Of a stretch of 64,000 nt of DNA, positions 7,901 through 14,534 are shown in pieces. How positions within the stretch are numbered: position 1 is the first letter of the stretch; every line of letters begins with the position of its first letter. Origin of the DNA: Prescottella equi (GTDB lineage Bacteria > Actinomycetota > Actinomycetes > Mycobacteriales > Mycobacteriaceae); contig NZ_JAIVAH010000020.1 in NCBI RefSeq assembly GCF_020171745.1, forward strand, positions 62,001 to 126,000. Reading direction: 5' to 3'. Position numbers and translations under genes: made by a program. A model generated the notes under the pieces. The model made no database searches. It worked only from the letters and a program-made list of their open reading frames with translations, and was not told where the DNA came from.

Positions 7901-10900
7901 TATGAGTCCCGGCCGGGCAACCAATACGCGTTGCGTGACCTGAAGCACTGGATGACCAACGAAGGTGACTTCGCTGGCGATTCAGCGCTCGACCTTTTGA
8001 CAAGCGTTAACGCTGAGCGGCAGCACCTGGGGCTGAGTCAGGAAGGCTGGCAGCGCACGAACGAGTCGACGGGTGGCGCTGTCGCTGTGACTCCGGAGAT
8101 CGCAGACTACTTCCGAAACCTATCCGTCGACGACAGTGGTCCGCTTGGCATCGAGATTGAGCCGACAATGCCGAACCGGAACACCGCGGTGGTCAAGGGG
8201 CAGCTGACACCCGCGCAGAAGGATGCGCTCGACCGCAACGGCTTCAAGCCGACCCGGAACCTCCAAGACAACAGCTGGTCCATCAACCTCAACTCGGACG
8301 AGGCGTTCTTCGCGCTAGGCCCCATGATCGACCGTGCTGCAGGGGCTCCACCCGCTCCTGCGACTCGTCCCGCACCGGCCCCGAGTGCCCCACCGCCGGC
8401 GCCTGCGCCTTCTGCCGGTCCTGCGCTGCGTCCGTCGATTCCGATCTCGGATGCGGATTTCGATGCGATGCCGCGGACGATGCAGAACCTGTACGCGGAA
8501 CAGACACCCGGTCCCACCCGCGGCGACCTCCAAGGCCTGCTGGACCCGACGGGGCGTGCGACCAACGCGGCAACCACATCGGATCCGCAGGGGCGGGCGT
8601 TCCCCACGATCGGCCTGCCGAGCACGCCTGCGGCACTGGATCCGCTTCTCGGGCAGGAACCTGCACCTGCGGCGGAATCATCCGGACCGGACTACTCGCA
8701 GGCGATCGCGTCGTGGAACTCGTACGCCGGCGCGGTCAAAGCCGGTTTCGACGACAAGGTCCGTCCCTCGCTCGATGGAATCCTCAGTGGAACAGAGCAA
8801 ATCCGGAAGGCGTTCACCGAAGGCCTCCAAGGTGTCGCTGCCGCGAGCTGGTCGGAGTTCGTCACGAAGGTGACGGGCGATCAGGGCGCGTTGGCGATTC
8901 AGGTGTCGTTCGGGATCTTGACGGAGTCGCTCTACGATCTGGCGAACCATTTCACGATCGCGTTGGTGCAGAACGCCGCCCAGCGTGAAGTGGATCTGGC
9001 GAACTCGACCAGCAACATGGTGTCGACGATCGGGCAGATCCACTTCTTCGGCCTCGGTCTCGCCCTCGACAATCTCGCGCTGAAGTTCTCCGACACGGTG
9101 ACCGGGATCGGGGAATCGTGGGACGGGCTGAAGGGTTCGGTCGCGAATCCGATCAACTGGATCATCGAGAAGGTCCTGAACACGGGCCTGCGGGACGCCT
9201 GGAACAGTGTCCGCACCGTCGTGCCTGATCTACCTGAGTGGACCGTGACGGTCCCGAAGATCGAGGGGTTCTCGACCGGCGGCATCATGTCCGGCTACGC
9301 GCCCGGCGTCGACGATCGCGTGATTGCTGTCGGTCCGGGTGAAGCTGTGATGCGGCCCGAGTTCGCGGCGGCGATGGGACACGACTACATCAACTCGATG
9401 AACGCGGCCGCCCGCACGGGCGGTGTCGCCGGGGTACGCAAGCTCTCCGACCAGATCGCCGGCTACTACTCCAACGGCGGCATCGTCGACTCGATGCGGG
9501 ACGTTGTCGCGGAACGGTTCCCGATGATGTCGCTGACCTCGGGGCTGCGGTTCACGGACAGCGGGTATCACTCCAAGGGCATGGCCGCCGACTTCTCCAA
9601 TGTTGGTGCTGGCGCGAACTCGTCGCCCGAACTGCAGGAGATGGCTGGCTGGTGGGCTGCGAACTGGGCTGACAAGACACTTCAGTTGATCCATAACCCG
9701 TTCGGCCACAACATTATGGACGGCAAGTTCGTCGGTGATGGCTTCGCGGCCTACGGCGCGGGCACGATGGGCGAGCACGGCGACCACCTGCATTTGGCGA
9801 TCAAGGAAGCCCTAGACGGTCGGCCCGCGAATCTTCCTCCGCTGGCGGGTGGGATGTCATTCGGTGCCGCTGCGGCTCGGCTGCTTCAGGACAAGTTCGA
9901 TAAGCCGCTGGCCGATTTGCGCGGGCAGATGCCGGACTTCGGCGCTTCTCTGTTCGGGCAGGTGCCGGGCAAGTTGTTCGACGCGTTCACTGGTGCCGCA
10001 GGGAACCAGATCCGGAAGCTTGCGGGCAGGTTCGGATCGCTGGATGCGGGCGCGACGCCGTGGGATATCTCCGCTGGTGTGGAGCAGTGGCACGACAACA
10101 TCGTTGCCGCGCTGATCCGTGAGGGCTGGGAGCCTTCCGAGCGCAACATCATGCTCACCAAACGGCAGATGCAAACCGAATCCGGCGGTGACCCGAACAT
10201 CGTGCAGAAGGTCATCGATGTGAACTCAGGCGGCAACGAGGCCGTCGGCCCCATGCAGGTCACGCCCGGCACGTTCGCGTCCTACCGCAACCCGACTCTG
10301 CCGAACGATCGCACCAATGTGGACGCGAGCCTGTCCGCTGCGCTCCGCTGGTACCGCTACAAGTGGGGCGACGACCTCGGAACCCAGTGGGGCAAAGGGC
10401 AGGGCTACGACCAGGGCGGCATTGCGGACGGTCTCGGGTTCATGCCGAAATGGACGCTCGAACCTGAGCGGGTTCTGTCGCCTCAGCAGACGAAGGCATT
10501 CGAAACGCTGGTCGACGTCCTCAAAGACCCGAAGTTCATCGAGGCTCTGACCAGCAGCTATCGGAACATCAACCCGTGGCGGCCCGAAGATGAAGAACTC
10601 GACCTCACCACCATGTCCGCCCCCGACTGGCTCCCGCAGATTGATCCCGTCCTCGAAGCACGGGAAGCCGAAATGCGGTGGTTCGAAACCTCGAACCCCC
10701 AGGCCACGTTCATGAATCGCGCATATGACCTCGCCAGCCAGCAATCAGGGGAAGTCGAGACGTGGCTGCGCGACAACCAGCGCGGCATAGTCGAGTCAGC
10801 GATCGCTGGGGCCGCCCCCAGCTTCATCATCAACGGCGGTATCCACACCACCGACTGGGACCAGGCGCAACGAAAGATGTGGCGCGGGATCGAACACCAC

Positions 10901-10933
10901 ACGCGCCGATACTCCCGCAAGGGTGGCCGATGA
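4943..10933 (+). CDS. Tape-measure protein with M15-like and lytic-transglycosylase domains
   Basis: This 1996-residue protein sets tail length in siphoviruses. Residues 1-150 hold near-identical tandem units (each with LRPLDNKSH) of about 37 residues. A hydrophobic stretch lies at about 260-315, a long Ala/Glu/Gln coiled coil at about 330-530, a second hydrophobic region at about 820-862 and a Pro/Ala linker at about 1134-1165. The C-terminal third has an M15-peptidase-like site (YHSKGMAADFSN near 1540, GDHLHLAI near 1612). It also has a soluble-lytic-transglycosylase-like domain (RQMQTESGGDPN near 1742, GPMQVTPGTF near 1770). Such domains help the tail tip locally open peptidoglycan during DNA entry. 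The gene is intact, which argues against advanced decay of the prophage. No G/GT tail-assembly chaperone pair is seen before it. Confidence 0.93.
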   Translation: MVDGPYNAGSANIQVNPSLAPNWKSRLKTQVEGRRVEGTVFMNPELVKGFASKAVADAKTALAGKNVSVKVGANLTGFIGELNTKLRPLDNKSHVKVKATPNMTGFVKDLNENLRPLDNKSHIKVQVEANLAGLGQRVRADLKMVNLPKIKLRVEPDFTGFATKLNAVQGIAKGKALKLPAHLDFTIAKAQLAAFKASAGNITLNVDLDTTGATSQLSSLMAQAVALRALLHGIPVGTSGGLGGGGGAGGMGGMGGALSMATMLKASLAAVGAVNLVPLVGQIAQVGNALALLPAAATAAGAALAAIMIGSTGVLKAFKAGSALTENDAKEAEQAAKAQASAQKQLQSAVESASDTQVQGARQVASAERGVESAQKSAVNAQKDLTSARKDAVDQIDDLNRALKGSVLDEREAELAVRRAKERIAEVGKSGNSRLDRDEARVGYQRAIQNLEDVRHRNQELAAEAQEANRKGVEGADIVVAAKERVAEADQGAVDAQRDLTEAQADAAKANARAAQQVADAQASVNEALSAGGDSADKYAKALENLTPGARGFVEQVRGLGDRWKALREATQESLFDGMGDSIVALADTQLPTLKEGLSGIASVLNGGLKSALGVFSGDAAQKDFAHFLTNSKTATDSLAQAMKPLSQVFIDLTTVGSDFLPQIAKGLGDATQRFSEFVSKSRDNGDLAAFFQRGIDTLKTLGSIVGNVFGSISAIFKGSRDEGEGMLKSLDDATGKMKDYLKSTDGQTKIKDFFRSFRDMLDKITPILSGLGGFIINSVVPAFQTWGSLVTPIIGGIVALMEKFPGLTRDIVLGFMVFKTITTVITGVQTALGGLSFALGPMGVLALGIAAAVGVLATLAGSQRDAKRAAEEHEQAIKNLRNTLDADTGKVTQSTVDTIREKAETDGRLETADGFGLTPQRYLDAIIEPDPAAYNDVRQRLNNDIIGNLRTQKGPMAAFERDGISLEMVADALAGDKAALAKYREYESRPGNQYALRDLKHWMTNEGDFAGDSALDLLTSVNAERQHLGLSQEGWQRTNESTGGAVAVTPEIADYFRNLSVDDSGPLGIEIEPTMPNRNTAVVKGQLTPAQKDALDRNGFKPTRNLQDNSWSINLNSDEAFFALGPMIDRAAGAPPAPATRPAPAPSAPPPAPAPSAGPALRPSIPISDADFDAMPRTMQNLYAEQTPGPTRGDLQGLLDPTGRATNAATTSDPQGRAFPTIGLPSTPAALDPLLGQEPAPAAESSGPDYSQAIASWNSYAGAVKAGFDDKVRPSLDGILSGTEQIRKAFTEGLQGVAAASWSEFVTKVTGDQGALAIQVSFGILTESLYDLANHFTIALVQNAAQREVDLANSTSNMVSTIGQIHFFGLGLALDNLALKFSDTVTGIGESWDGLKGSVANPINWIIEKVLNTGLRDAWNSVRTVVPDLPEWTVTVPKIEGFSTGGIMSGYAPGVDDRVIAVGPGEAVMRPEFAAAMGHDYINSMNAAARTGGVAGVRKLSDQIAGYYSNGGIVDSMRDVVAERFPMMSLTSGLRFTDSGYHSKGMAADFSNVGAGANSSPELQEMAGWWAANWADKTLQLIHNPFGHNIMDGKFVGDGFAAYGAGTMGEHGDHLHLAIKEALDGRPANLPPLAGGMSFGAAAARLLQDKFDKPLADLRGQMPDFGASLFGQVPGKLFDAFTGAAGNQIRKLAGRFGSLDAGATPWDISAGVEQWHDNIVAALIREGWEPSERNIMLTKRQMQTESGGDPNIVQKVIDVNSGGNEAVGPMQVTPGTFASYRNPTLPNDRTNVDASLSAALRWYRYKWGDDLGTQWGKGQGYDQGGIADGLGFMPKWTLEPERVLSPQQTKAFETLVDVLKDPKFIEALTSSYRNINPWRPEDEELDLTTMSAPDWLPQIDPVLEAREAEMRWFETSNPQATFMNRAYDLASQQSGEVETWLRDNQRGIVESAIAGAAPSFIINGGIHTTDWDQAQRKMWRGIEHHTRRYSRKGGR

Positions 10934-10958
10934 AGACCACGATCGAGAGGGCTGCAGT

Positions 10959-11567
10959 ATGAAGCCAGAAGTATCACCGGACACTTGCCGCCTCGCTGGC
11001 AGCTACATCGAGGCATGTGTGCTCGGCGACGTTAAGCAGGTCATGGCGCTCTACCAGCAGGCGCAACCTGTGTGGGACGAGTTCGTCGTCGCCGGGCTTT
11101 GGCTCACAACGGGACTCGCAGCAGCGCAGGGAAAGCCTGTCCCGCACCTGTACGACTTGATCGCTGACGACAACCGCGAAAGCAAGATGGAACACCTCAT
11201 CTGGAAAGTCGTCGGCACAGAGTTCGGTGCAGCCCTCAAAGTTGGTCGGATGGCGCGCGGCGACCTCGCCAACGAGGCCCTACGCAGCTGCCCCGACTGG
11301 GACCCCTCCACGGAAACCAACCTCGACGACGCCCGAACCGCGGTCGCCGTCCTAATGCATCACACCGCCGGCGACCCGCGTGCGGTCGCGCAACTCGTCG
11401 CCGACGCCGAAAACGCCGGACACGCATTCAACCTGGTTCACGCCCTTGCCGAACTCTGCGTCAGGCTAAATCCCGACCTAGCCACCGACGAAGGTCGGGC
11501 AGAGCTGCAACAGATCGCACTAGGCCTGGCCTGCCCTGACTCGGACGAGGCAGACCCAGCCGACTGA
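10959..11567 (+). CDS. Phage protein of unknown function after the tape measure (202 aa)
   Basis: The start is the ATG at 10959 with GAGAGGG upstream, 25 nt after the tape-measure stop. The 202-residue, mainly helical protein begins MKPEVSPDTCRLAGSYIEAC. Weakly repeated AEL/LAxxxG helices give it a TPR-like look, and it ends in an acidic tail (DSDEADPAD). There is no signal peptide or membrane segment. Position after the tape measure would normally suggest a distal tail protein, but the helical, acidic composition does not match that fold. A strong terminator follows, marking the end of the phage operon. Confidence 0.55.
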   Translation: MKPEVSPDTCRLAGSYIEACVLGDVKQVMALYQQAQPVWDEFVVAGLWLTTGLAAAQGKPVPHLYDLIADDNRESKMEHLIWKVVGTEFGAALKVGRMARGDLANEALRSCPDWDPSTETNLDDARTAVAVLMHHTAGDPRAVAQLVADAENAGHAFNLVHALAELCVRLNPDLATDEGRAELQQIALGLACPDSDEADPAD

Positions 11568-11581
11568 CACGATCCATCAAC

Positions 11582-11614
11582 AGTGGGACCCCACAATCAC
11601 TGTGGGGTCCCACT
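11582..11614 (+). terminator. Rho-independent terminator of the phage tail operon
   Basis: A perfect 13-bp stem GTGGGACCCCACA / TGTGGGGTCCCAC with a 5-nt loop ATCAC, extended by one A-T pair and followed by TTTC, lies 15 nt after the stop at 11567. It is the strongest hairpin in the phage part and separates the tail genes from the cargo genes. Confidence 0.8.
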
Positions 11615-11937
11615 TTCGGCGTATCCGCAGCGATCACTTGCCTAGGTTCCGAACAGCCTGGTCATCGTCGTCGGGCGTCCGCAAAATATCGAACGGGGCA
11701 ATAAGTTATCGCGAGGCCCTCCGCTAACGGACACCGTGTCGGCATCCGATCGGAATTTGAGAAGTCCTTCGGGGACCTCTCAAACCTCGACCCTCGCGCC
11801 CGGCAGATCGCTCTGTTCCCGCGTCGGGCAGTGCTCCGCATCGGGATGCTGCTGCGTGACTCGGCGGGTGTCCGGCGAGTGTCCGGCGGGTCCGCGGGCT
11901 ACCGCAAACGTCTCGACCAGCGTGTATGTTCCGCATC
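11615..11937. other. Intergenic region before the cargo genes
   Basis: About 320 bases between the terminator and the next start contain no convincing gene. The only clear signal is a TATGTT -10 box at 11925-11930, 7 nt before the ATG at 11938. The segment 11640-11720 is lower in GC than the surroundings (CGCAAAATATCG, AATAAGTTATCG), consistent with foreign DNA. Confidence 0.4.
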
Positions 11938-13011
11938 ATGAGTCAAGCTGCGGCGGAGTGGTTGCCCGACTACGCGCTACCCCTCCTTTACAAAGTTGCT
12001 CGCGCCGATGCGCTGTCCGCCGACCTCATGGACGTACTGACCGACTACGGGAAGTCCGGTGACCCGCTCGACCTCGAGTCGAGAGTCAGGAACGGGCGCG
12101 AGTATCTACACCTCACGAGCGTGAAGCAACCGCCCCCGTTGGTGGGGCTCTTGTTCGGCGATGCAATCAATCAGCTGCGTTCAACGCTCGATCATGCGGT
12201 CCTGATGCTCGTGGAGGCGGCCGGCGGCCGCGAACTCGAAAGCGAAGCGTTGCGTCAGACAGCCTTTCCCATCTGCCGCGATGAGTCCAAGTACAACAAA
12301 TGGTGTCGTGCGCGGAAGGCGCTTGTTCCCGAACTTGGTCCAGGAACTCCACTCTCCGAGCGGCTGCGCGCCCTGCAGCCGTTCCATCCAGGCGAGATGG
12401 ATACCGACGCACCCGTGCCGCAACCCGACCAGTCAATGCCGTTGTTCAAGACACCAGTTGATGAGACCGGAGCCCCGCTAGTTGACCACCACCCTCTCAT
12501 CGGTCTGGCTGAATGGTCCAACTACGACAAGCATCGGCGACTCAACGTTGCAGTGGTCAGAAGTGTCTTTGCCGGCATTGCGGTCGACCCGATGTCTCCC
12601 GTCCAGGATCCAAGCTACGAGTGGCATGCAGACGGGCAGCGGTTCGAGGTAGGCAAGGACATTCTGTCGGTGCCGCAAGGGCAACTGGTGGCCTTCGACC
12701 TGTACCCCTATCCAGCGATCCAACGCCCACACACCGATCTATGGCGCCCAATCCCCGCGGAGCTTCACCTGTATCAGCGATACGTGTGTGAGATGGTCCT
12801 CCCGTACCTCTTTACCGGGGTCCGAAACGCGGGCCCCATGCCGTCGCAGGCTCCTCTGAATGCTCAGCTAGGGCGGGACGCCCTTGAGGGGCTTCAGGCG
12901 GGAACATACAACCGCGACAGCCAGGAACGGGCCGCCAGGTTTATGGAGATGCTCGACGCAGCTAACCAGCGCGGCAACGAAGTAATGCGGCAGCTTCTCG
13001 GGGACGAGTGA
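11938..13011 (+). CDS. Uncharacterised prophage cargo protein (357 aa)
   Basis: The ATG at 11938 is chosen because TATGTT lies exactly 7 nt upstream, the geometry of a leaderless actinobacterial promoter; the in-frame ATG at 11926 would fall inside the promoter. The 357-residue soluble protein has no recognised catalytic motif. It carries the segment GDAINQLRSTLDHAVLMLV (about residues 66-84), which resembles the N.LRSALDH helix found in widespread uncharacterised bacterial proteins. It also has a conserved-looking DHHPLIGLAEWSNYDKHRRLNV centre. It is transcribed alone from its own promoter next to the attachment site, so it is probably a lysogeny-expressed accessory gene. A defence or fitness role is speculative. 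Confidence 0.6.
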   Translation: MSQAAAEWLPDYALPLLYKVARADALSADLMDVLTDYGKSGDPLDLESRVRNGREYLHLTSVKQPPPLVGLLFGDAINQLRSTLDHAVLMLVEAAGGRELESEALRQTAFPICRDESKYNKWCRARKALVPELGPGTPLSERLRALQPFHPGEMDTDAPVPQPDQSMPLFKTPVDETGAPLVDHHPLIGLAEWSNYDKHRRLNVAVVRSVFAGIAVDPMSPVQDPSYEWHADGQRFEVGKDILSVPQGQLVAFDLYPYPAIQRPHTDLWRPIPAELHLYQRYVCEMVLPYLFTGVRNAGPMPSQAPLNAQLGRDALEGLQAGTYNRDSQERAARFMEMLDAANQRGNEVMRQLLGDE

Positions 13012-13143
13012 ATGAGGCGGTCGACCGAGTAGATGGCGGCGGTGTCGGGACGCTGCGTACACGGCGGTCCAGATCGGGGCACCCCAGGCTGTAGGTGCGA
13101 ACCCGTGGGGTGGATCGTATGACTTGGAGCCTTCGATGACCGC

Positions 13144-13180
13144 TACGCTCCCGTGAACTACATAAACGGCGGCGGGTCGG
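13144..13180 (+). promoter_or_regulatory. Promoter/leader block, copy 1
   Basis: TACGCT at 13144-13149 followed by GTGAACTACATAAACGGCGG is nearly identical to the block before 13668: 32 of 40 positions match over 13141-13180 versus 13621-13660. The conserved -10 box plus about 25 nt downstream suggests a shared promoter and 5' leader rather than shared coding sequence. Confidence 0.55.
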
Positions 13181-13238
13181 CGTGAGGGCTCGGCAGTGGC
13201 GGCTGCGGTTGGGGATTCTTGTAGCGATTGGAGGGCCT

Positions 13239-13583
13239 ATGTCGAGGGTCGAGATGATCCTGCTTGATGCCCCGGGCGCGCTTGAGGATGTCGCCAGCGA
13301 GCTTGGCCGGCTACGTGGCGTGAGCCCGATCGCCGATGCACCCGTCAACTTCGTGTTCGATGGCGTGTCTGTCGAGGTAGGTGTCAACCGCGACCCGGAA
13401 GACGCGAACAGCAACCACATCCTGACGCTGTGGTCGGTCGGCGACGGCAAGATCGAGAGACAGATGAGGGCCGCTGAGGACTTGTACAACCAACTCGTCG
13501 CTGCAACGTCGTGGGGACTCGAGCTGTGGTTCTCAGACGACTCAGACGAACAGGACCCGCACAGTCGCCCGCGGCTTCGGTAA
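13239..13583 (+). CDS. Hypothetical protein next to prophage end (114 aa)
   Basis: The ATG at 13239 is preceded by GGAGGG, with a short spacing of about 4 nt. A GTG at 13182 would extend the frame, but those codons (AGG, GTA, ATT, CTT) are atypical of the coding regions here. The 114-residue soluble protein starts MSRVEMILLDAPGALEDVASELGR and has alternating hydrophobic strands (VNFVFDGVSVEVGV) and an acidic end (DDSDEQDPHS). It resembles small immunity-type or effector-associated proteins in size and charge, but nothing specific is recognised. It shares a promoter/leader block with the next gene. Confidence 0.5.
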   Translation: MSRVEMILLDAPGALEDVASELGRLRGVSPIADAPVNFVFDGVSVEVGVNRDPEDANSNHILTLWSVGDGKIERQMRAAEDLYNQLVAATSWGLELWFSDDSDEQDPHSRPRLR

Positions 13584-13623
13584 GGGCCCCCACGAAGGCC
13601 GGCTTTGTGCCCAATACTGTCGC

Positions 13624-13660
13624 TATGCTGCGGTGAACTGCATAGACGGCGGAGGGGTGG
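13624..13660 (+). promoter_or_regulatory. Promoter/leader block, copy 2
   Basis: TATGCT at 13624-13629 followed by GTGAACTGCATAGACGGCGG repeats the block found before the preceding gene (copy 1 at 13144). The GGAGGGG ribosome-binding site of the lipoprotein gene lies at its 3' end. Confidence 0.55.
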
Positions 13661-13667
13661 GATTGTG

Positions 13668-14126
13668 ATGGTTCGACGGTTGGTTGCTGTGGTGGGGGCG
13701 GGTGTCGCGGTGCTCGCGGTCGCGGGTTGCGGATCGGACAGTGACGCATCAACACCAACCACCGTGACTGAAACCGTCACCGTACAAGCCACCAAAACCA
13801 GAGGCGCCGATGCTGCACCTGCATCGACAGGCGATCAGCCTGCGACCCAATACGTGGCTGACGGCATCTACCCGGTCGGGGGCGACACGGTCGATCTGAC
13901 CTATTCGCGGATCCCTGCGGGCTGGTACAGGATCCAAACCCATCCTGATCACAACCGAGGCTCCTGGGCGAGGTGCCGCACCCTAGCCTGTGGTCCGAAC
14001 GACATCATCGCGTCCGGGACGATCGACGGCCGCACCGCTTTCAGCGCCGTGAAGATCGCGAAGACTGACATTGCCTTCAAGATGACCGGCCTCCTCGTGG
14101 ATCCCGGCGTCTCACCTATCGGGTAG
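13668..14126 (+). CDS. Small secreted lipoprotein
   Basis: The ATG at 13668 follows GGAGGGG with normal spacing and starts a 152-residue preprotein. The signal peptide has basic MVRR, a hydrophobic core and a lipobox LAVAGC with Cys21. A Thr/Val-rich linker follows, then a compact domain with the GWYRIQTHPDHNRGSWARCRTLACGPNDIIASGTIDG region. Two Cys here probably form a disulfide. Similar small lipoproteins with Thr-rich linkers are common in Rhodococcus and Nocardia and in prophage cargo; some phage lipoproteins alter the host surface and exclude related phages. No specific function is recognised. Confidence 0.65.
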   Translation: MVRRLVAVVGAGVAVLAVAGCGSDSDASTPTTVTETVTVQATKTRGADAAPASTGDQPATQYVADGIYPVGGDTVDLTYSRIPAGWYRIQTHPDHNRGSWARCRTLACGPNDIIASGTIDGRTAFSAVKIAKTDIAFKMTGLLVDPGVSPIG

Positions 14127-14283
14127 GCGTCACGGACACTCCGCTCCCCTGCTCATCCCTTATTCATCGCAAATGAGGAAGAACTAACGAGATCGAGAGA
14201 GATTCGTCGAGATGTCTCGAGACCGAAACCGATTGCGCCCGTAGATCCTCCGAGGCATCCAGGGAGACTCCAAGAACTGTCGT

Positions 14284-14328
14284 CTCCTAATCTCTAGGTC
14301 GCAGGTTCGATTCCTGCCGGGGGCACCA
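14284..14328 (+). other. Phage attachment site: 3' half of tRNA-Arg(CCU)
   Basis: From CTCCTAA (anticodon loop with CCT) the sequence runs through a variable loop, a perfect T arm (GCAGG-TTCGATT-CCTGC, 14301-14317), the acceptor strand CGGGGGC, discriminator A and an encoded CCA (14326-14328). The bases upstream do not pair to give an anticodon stem or a normal D arm. A tRNA 3' half without its 5' half at a phage/host boundary is the classical signature of attR (or attL) left by a tyrosine integrase. The intact tRNA and the integrase should lie beyond the left edge. Confidence 0.7.
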
Positions 14329-14361
14329 CAAAACCACAGTTCAAAGGCTCGAGGTCGCGGG

Positions 14362-14412
14362 ACTCCTGCCCCATGTGGGGCATCCGACTTCCACTCCTGC
14401 CCCACGTGGGGC
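14362..14412. repeat. Two direct repeats, each containing a GCCCCA(C/T)GTGGGGC palindrome
   Basis: ACTCCTGCCCCATGTGGGGC (14362-14381) and the same sequence with one T-to-C change (14393-14412) are spaced by 31 bp, about three helical turns. Each holds a 14-bp palindrome (14368-14381 and 14399-14412). They sit just outside the tRNA half, with another T-arm/acceptor-like fragment (GGTTCAACTCCCGCTGGGGGCA) at about 14463-14484. Protein-binding sites for recombination or residues of repeated insertion events are both possible. Confidence 0.45.
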
Positions 14413-14534
14413 GATCCCCGTCCATTCATCGCTCAGGAACCTGTCGGCGATGGACGCTGCCGGTTCAACTCCCGCTGGGGGCAGCACAACTGCCATTCCC
14501 GCGATCTACCCACGCGCGATCGAGTCGGCCTGAC

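Noticed and set aside
14235-14328. A complete but decayed tRNA starting GCGCCCGTAG at 14235
   Set aside because: The 5' acceptor pairs with one mismatch, but the region between acceptor and T arm is 16 nt too long and no D or anticodon stem forms; the 3'-half att site explains the data better.
14184-14429. A minus-strand frame containing GAPGRNRTCDLEIRRR
   Set aside because: This peptide is the well-known spurious translation across the antisense of a tRNA 3' end; here it comes from the att fragment.
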